Translations under genes and position numbers: made by a program
Part shown: one piece after another, positions 6,385 to 7,437 of the stretch
Layout: every line of letters starts with the position of its first letter
Position numbering within the stretch: the stretch's first letter is position 1
Notes under the pieces: generated by a model
The model's input: the letters and a program-made list of their open reading frames with translations, nothing else
Databases searched by the model: none
What the model was told of the DNA's origin: nothing
Source: Methanobacteriota archaeon
Lineage (GTDB): Archaea > Thermoplasmatota > Poseidoniia > Poseidoniales > Thalassarchaeaceae
Assembly (NCBI GenBank): GCA_002683155.1
Contig: NYST01000053.1
Coordinates: forward strand, 1 to 7,437
Direction: 5' to 3'
DNA: 7,437 bases

Positions 6385-7371
6385 TCATGGAACTAAGTCT
6401 TCATGCCCGCCTAGGAAATCGATGTCTCCCTCTTCTGAACCAGGACTCGCAATGTCAATTGATAGAAACTCGCTGAAAATCGGCCATAGTGGCCCCAACC
6501 AGTCGATTTCAGCCATCAGAAGATCCACCACTGGGTGTTCCATTATCTCCTCTTCTGTAGATTCCTCATCGATGAATGGGAGATCAGTTGGCATTTCTCG
6601 AAGAGCACTGATGAGGGACCTTACTCTTTCGGCCGTTTCCTCCTCTATCTCGACAAGCCCCCCGACAAGATCAAAGGCATCCTCGATGTGATTTGCGAGA
6701 GAATTTGGATCCAATGGACCCGATTCCGCCTCCTCCACATCCATTGGCCCGAAAACTACACCTCCCAGATCAGTGTCAAACCATATTTCCCCTTGTCTTT
6801 CCCTTTTCAGTAGCCTTTGGTGGACGGGACCGCCAAATGGCCCTAGAACAAAACCACCATCTACCACCATCCGCTCAATGTTTTCGGGAATTTCCCTAAC
6901 CGAGCCAGTAATCAGAATTCTTCCGAAAACCTTCTTTTCTTCGTCGCTGCTCTCCATGTCATGTGGGCGAAGTACCCTAATTCGCCCAGAAGATTGGTGA
7001 AAACTCAGCCTCTCTTCGGTGTATTCTCTAACTTCCTCGTGAGGTTCTATCAGTGTCACCGAACCGTCTCTGCCCACCATTCTGTCAATTATTGCAGCAA
7101 GATAACCCCCTTTCGAACCAATCAGCATTATGTCTTGACCCTCAATTATCTCAAGATGGTGTAGAAGAGTAACTATCATGTGTGGTGCGGAAATGGTTCT
7201 CGTCGCCCCAAAGCCGGTAAACAGGAATGGCACTGGCATATCATTCCAGAATGGCTCCAGATCGAAATCAGTGAATTCCTCTGGATTCACATCCTCCATT
7301 GCAATTCTTGTCATCTCATCCACAGGAACTCCTGCATCTTCTAGCCTTTTCATCAATTCAGACATCGTCAT
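6385..7371 (-). CDS. pcm: Protein-L-isoaspartate O-methyltransferase-like protein with acidic C-terminal extension
   Basis: The PCMT family uses SAM to methylate isoaspartyl residues in damaged proteins so they can revert to Asp. The 328-residue protein has a family-like core: TRTISAPHM (57-65, substrate-side motif), the SAM-fold first strand and loop IMLIGSKGGYLAAII (81-95), an acidic residue in LIEPHEE (107-113, end of strand 2), VVDGGFVLGPFGG (170-182) and DLGGVVFGPM (201-210). The SAM loop is altered: the usual (D/E)IGxGxGY reads LIGSKGGY, with Leu83 for the acidic residue and Lys87 for the second Gly. The core ends near residue 210, the usual family length; a further 118 or so Glu/Asp-rich, apparently helical residues follow, with no recognised domain. 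ATG 7371 is preferred over an upstream ATG at 7422 because GGGAG lies 7 bases ahead; ATG 7365 two codons later is also possible. It converges on the SerK-like gene, 16 bases apart. Confidence 0.8.
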   Translation of the reverse strand: MTMSELMKRLEDAGVPVDEMTRIAMEDVNPEEFTDFDLEPFWNDMPVPFLFTGFGATRTISAPHMIVTLLHHLEIIEGQDIMLIGSKGGYLAAIIDRMVGRDGSVTLIEPHEEVREYTEERLSFHQSSGRIRVLRPHDMESSDEEKKVFGRILITGSVREIPENIERMVVDGGFVLGPFGGPVHQRLLKRERQGEIWFDTDLGGVVFGPMDVEEAESGPLDPNSLANHIEDAFDLVGGLVEIEEETAERVRSLISALREMPTDLPFIDEESTEEEIMEHPVVDLLMAEIDWLGPLWPIFSEFLSIDIASPGSEEGDIDFLGGHEDLVP

Positions 7372-7437
7372 CGGCGAACTCCCTCTAGTCAGTGATAACC
7401 ACCATAGAGGATTTGAATGCATTGCCCCTCGGACCTC
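7372..7437. promoter_or_regulatory. Upstream region of the PCMT-like gene (minus strand), possible TATA-like element
   Basis: These last 66 bases have no convincing gene. Read on the minus strand, TTATCA (7393-7398) lies about 25 bases before the ATG at 7371, and GGGAG (7379-7383) lies 7 bases before it. Both a TATA-based leaderless start and a ribosome-site start are therefore possible. The TATA match is poor and the call tentative. Confidence 0.25.

Noticed and set aside
7400..7437. Minus-strand TTCAAATCC resembling a tRNA T-loop near the window end.
   Set aside because: The flanking bases do not form the required five-pair T-stem and no acceptor or anticodon arm is visible.

Overview
The window reads as a compact chromosomal segment of an archaeon, most likely a planktonic euryarchaeon such as Marine Group II (Poseidoniia). 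That placement is an inference from gene content and promoter layout; no marker gene such as rRNA is present. Points in favour are a mevalonate-pathway HMG-CoA synthase, a short ParB/SerK-type protein of the kind known from archaea, TATA-like elements about 25-27 bases upstream of several start codons (the spacing expected for leaderless archaeal transcripts), GTG starts, and acidic proteins. One gene points the other way: the CCA-adding enzyme is the class II type usual in bacteria and eukaryotes.

Layout. Seven protein genes fill almost the whole window. (1) 10-1560 +, HMG-CoA synthase with an intact Glu/Cys/His triad and an unusual internal insertion. (2) 1562-2818 -, a PLP-dependent class V aminotransferase / cysteine-desulfurase-like protein. 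(3) 2818-3996 -, an acyl-CoA dehydrogenase lying upstream of gene 2 in the same transcription unit; its stop and the next start share one base. (4) 4106-4609 +, a GcvH-like protein that has lost the lipoyl-lysine and carries an acidic insert. (5) 4611-5909 -, a class II tRNA nucleotidyltransferase. (6) 5961-6368 +, a short ParB/SerK-like protein. (7) 6385-7371 -, a protein-isoaspartate O-methyltransferase-like protein with a degenerate SAM motif and a long acidic C-terminal extension. No tRNA, rRNA, CRISPR array, insertion sequence or phage gene was seen.

Organisation. Genes meet tail to tail with almost no space (1, 1 and 16 bases between convergent stops), so any transcription terminator must lie inside the opposing gene. 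They diverge from two short regulatory gaps (3997-4105 and 5910-5960). The second gap holds one TATA-like element placed symmetrically between the starts of cca and the SerK-like gene.

How the genes work together. Only genes 3 and 2 look like a real operon (acyl-CoA oxidation plus a PLP enzyme of unknown substrate). The others are unrelated housekeeping functions: isoprenoid lipid synthesis, tRNA 3'-end maturation, protein repair, and possibly serine phosphorylation. The most unusual content is a set of family members that kept the fold but lost or changed key residues: the lipoyl-less H protein, the desulfurase-like protein without an evident catalytic Cys, and the methyltransferase with an altered SAM loop.
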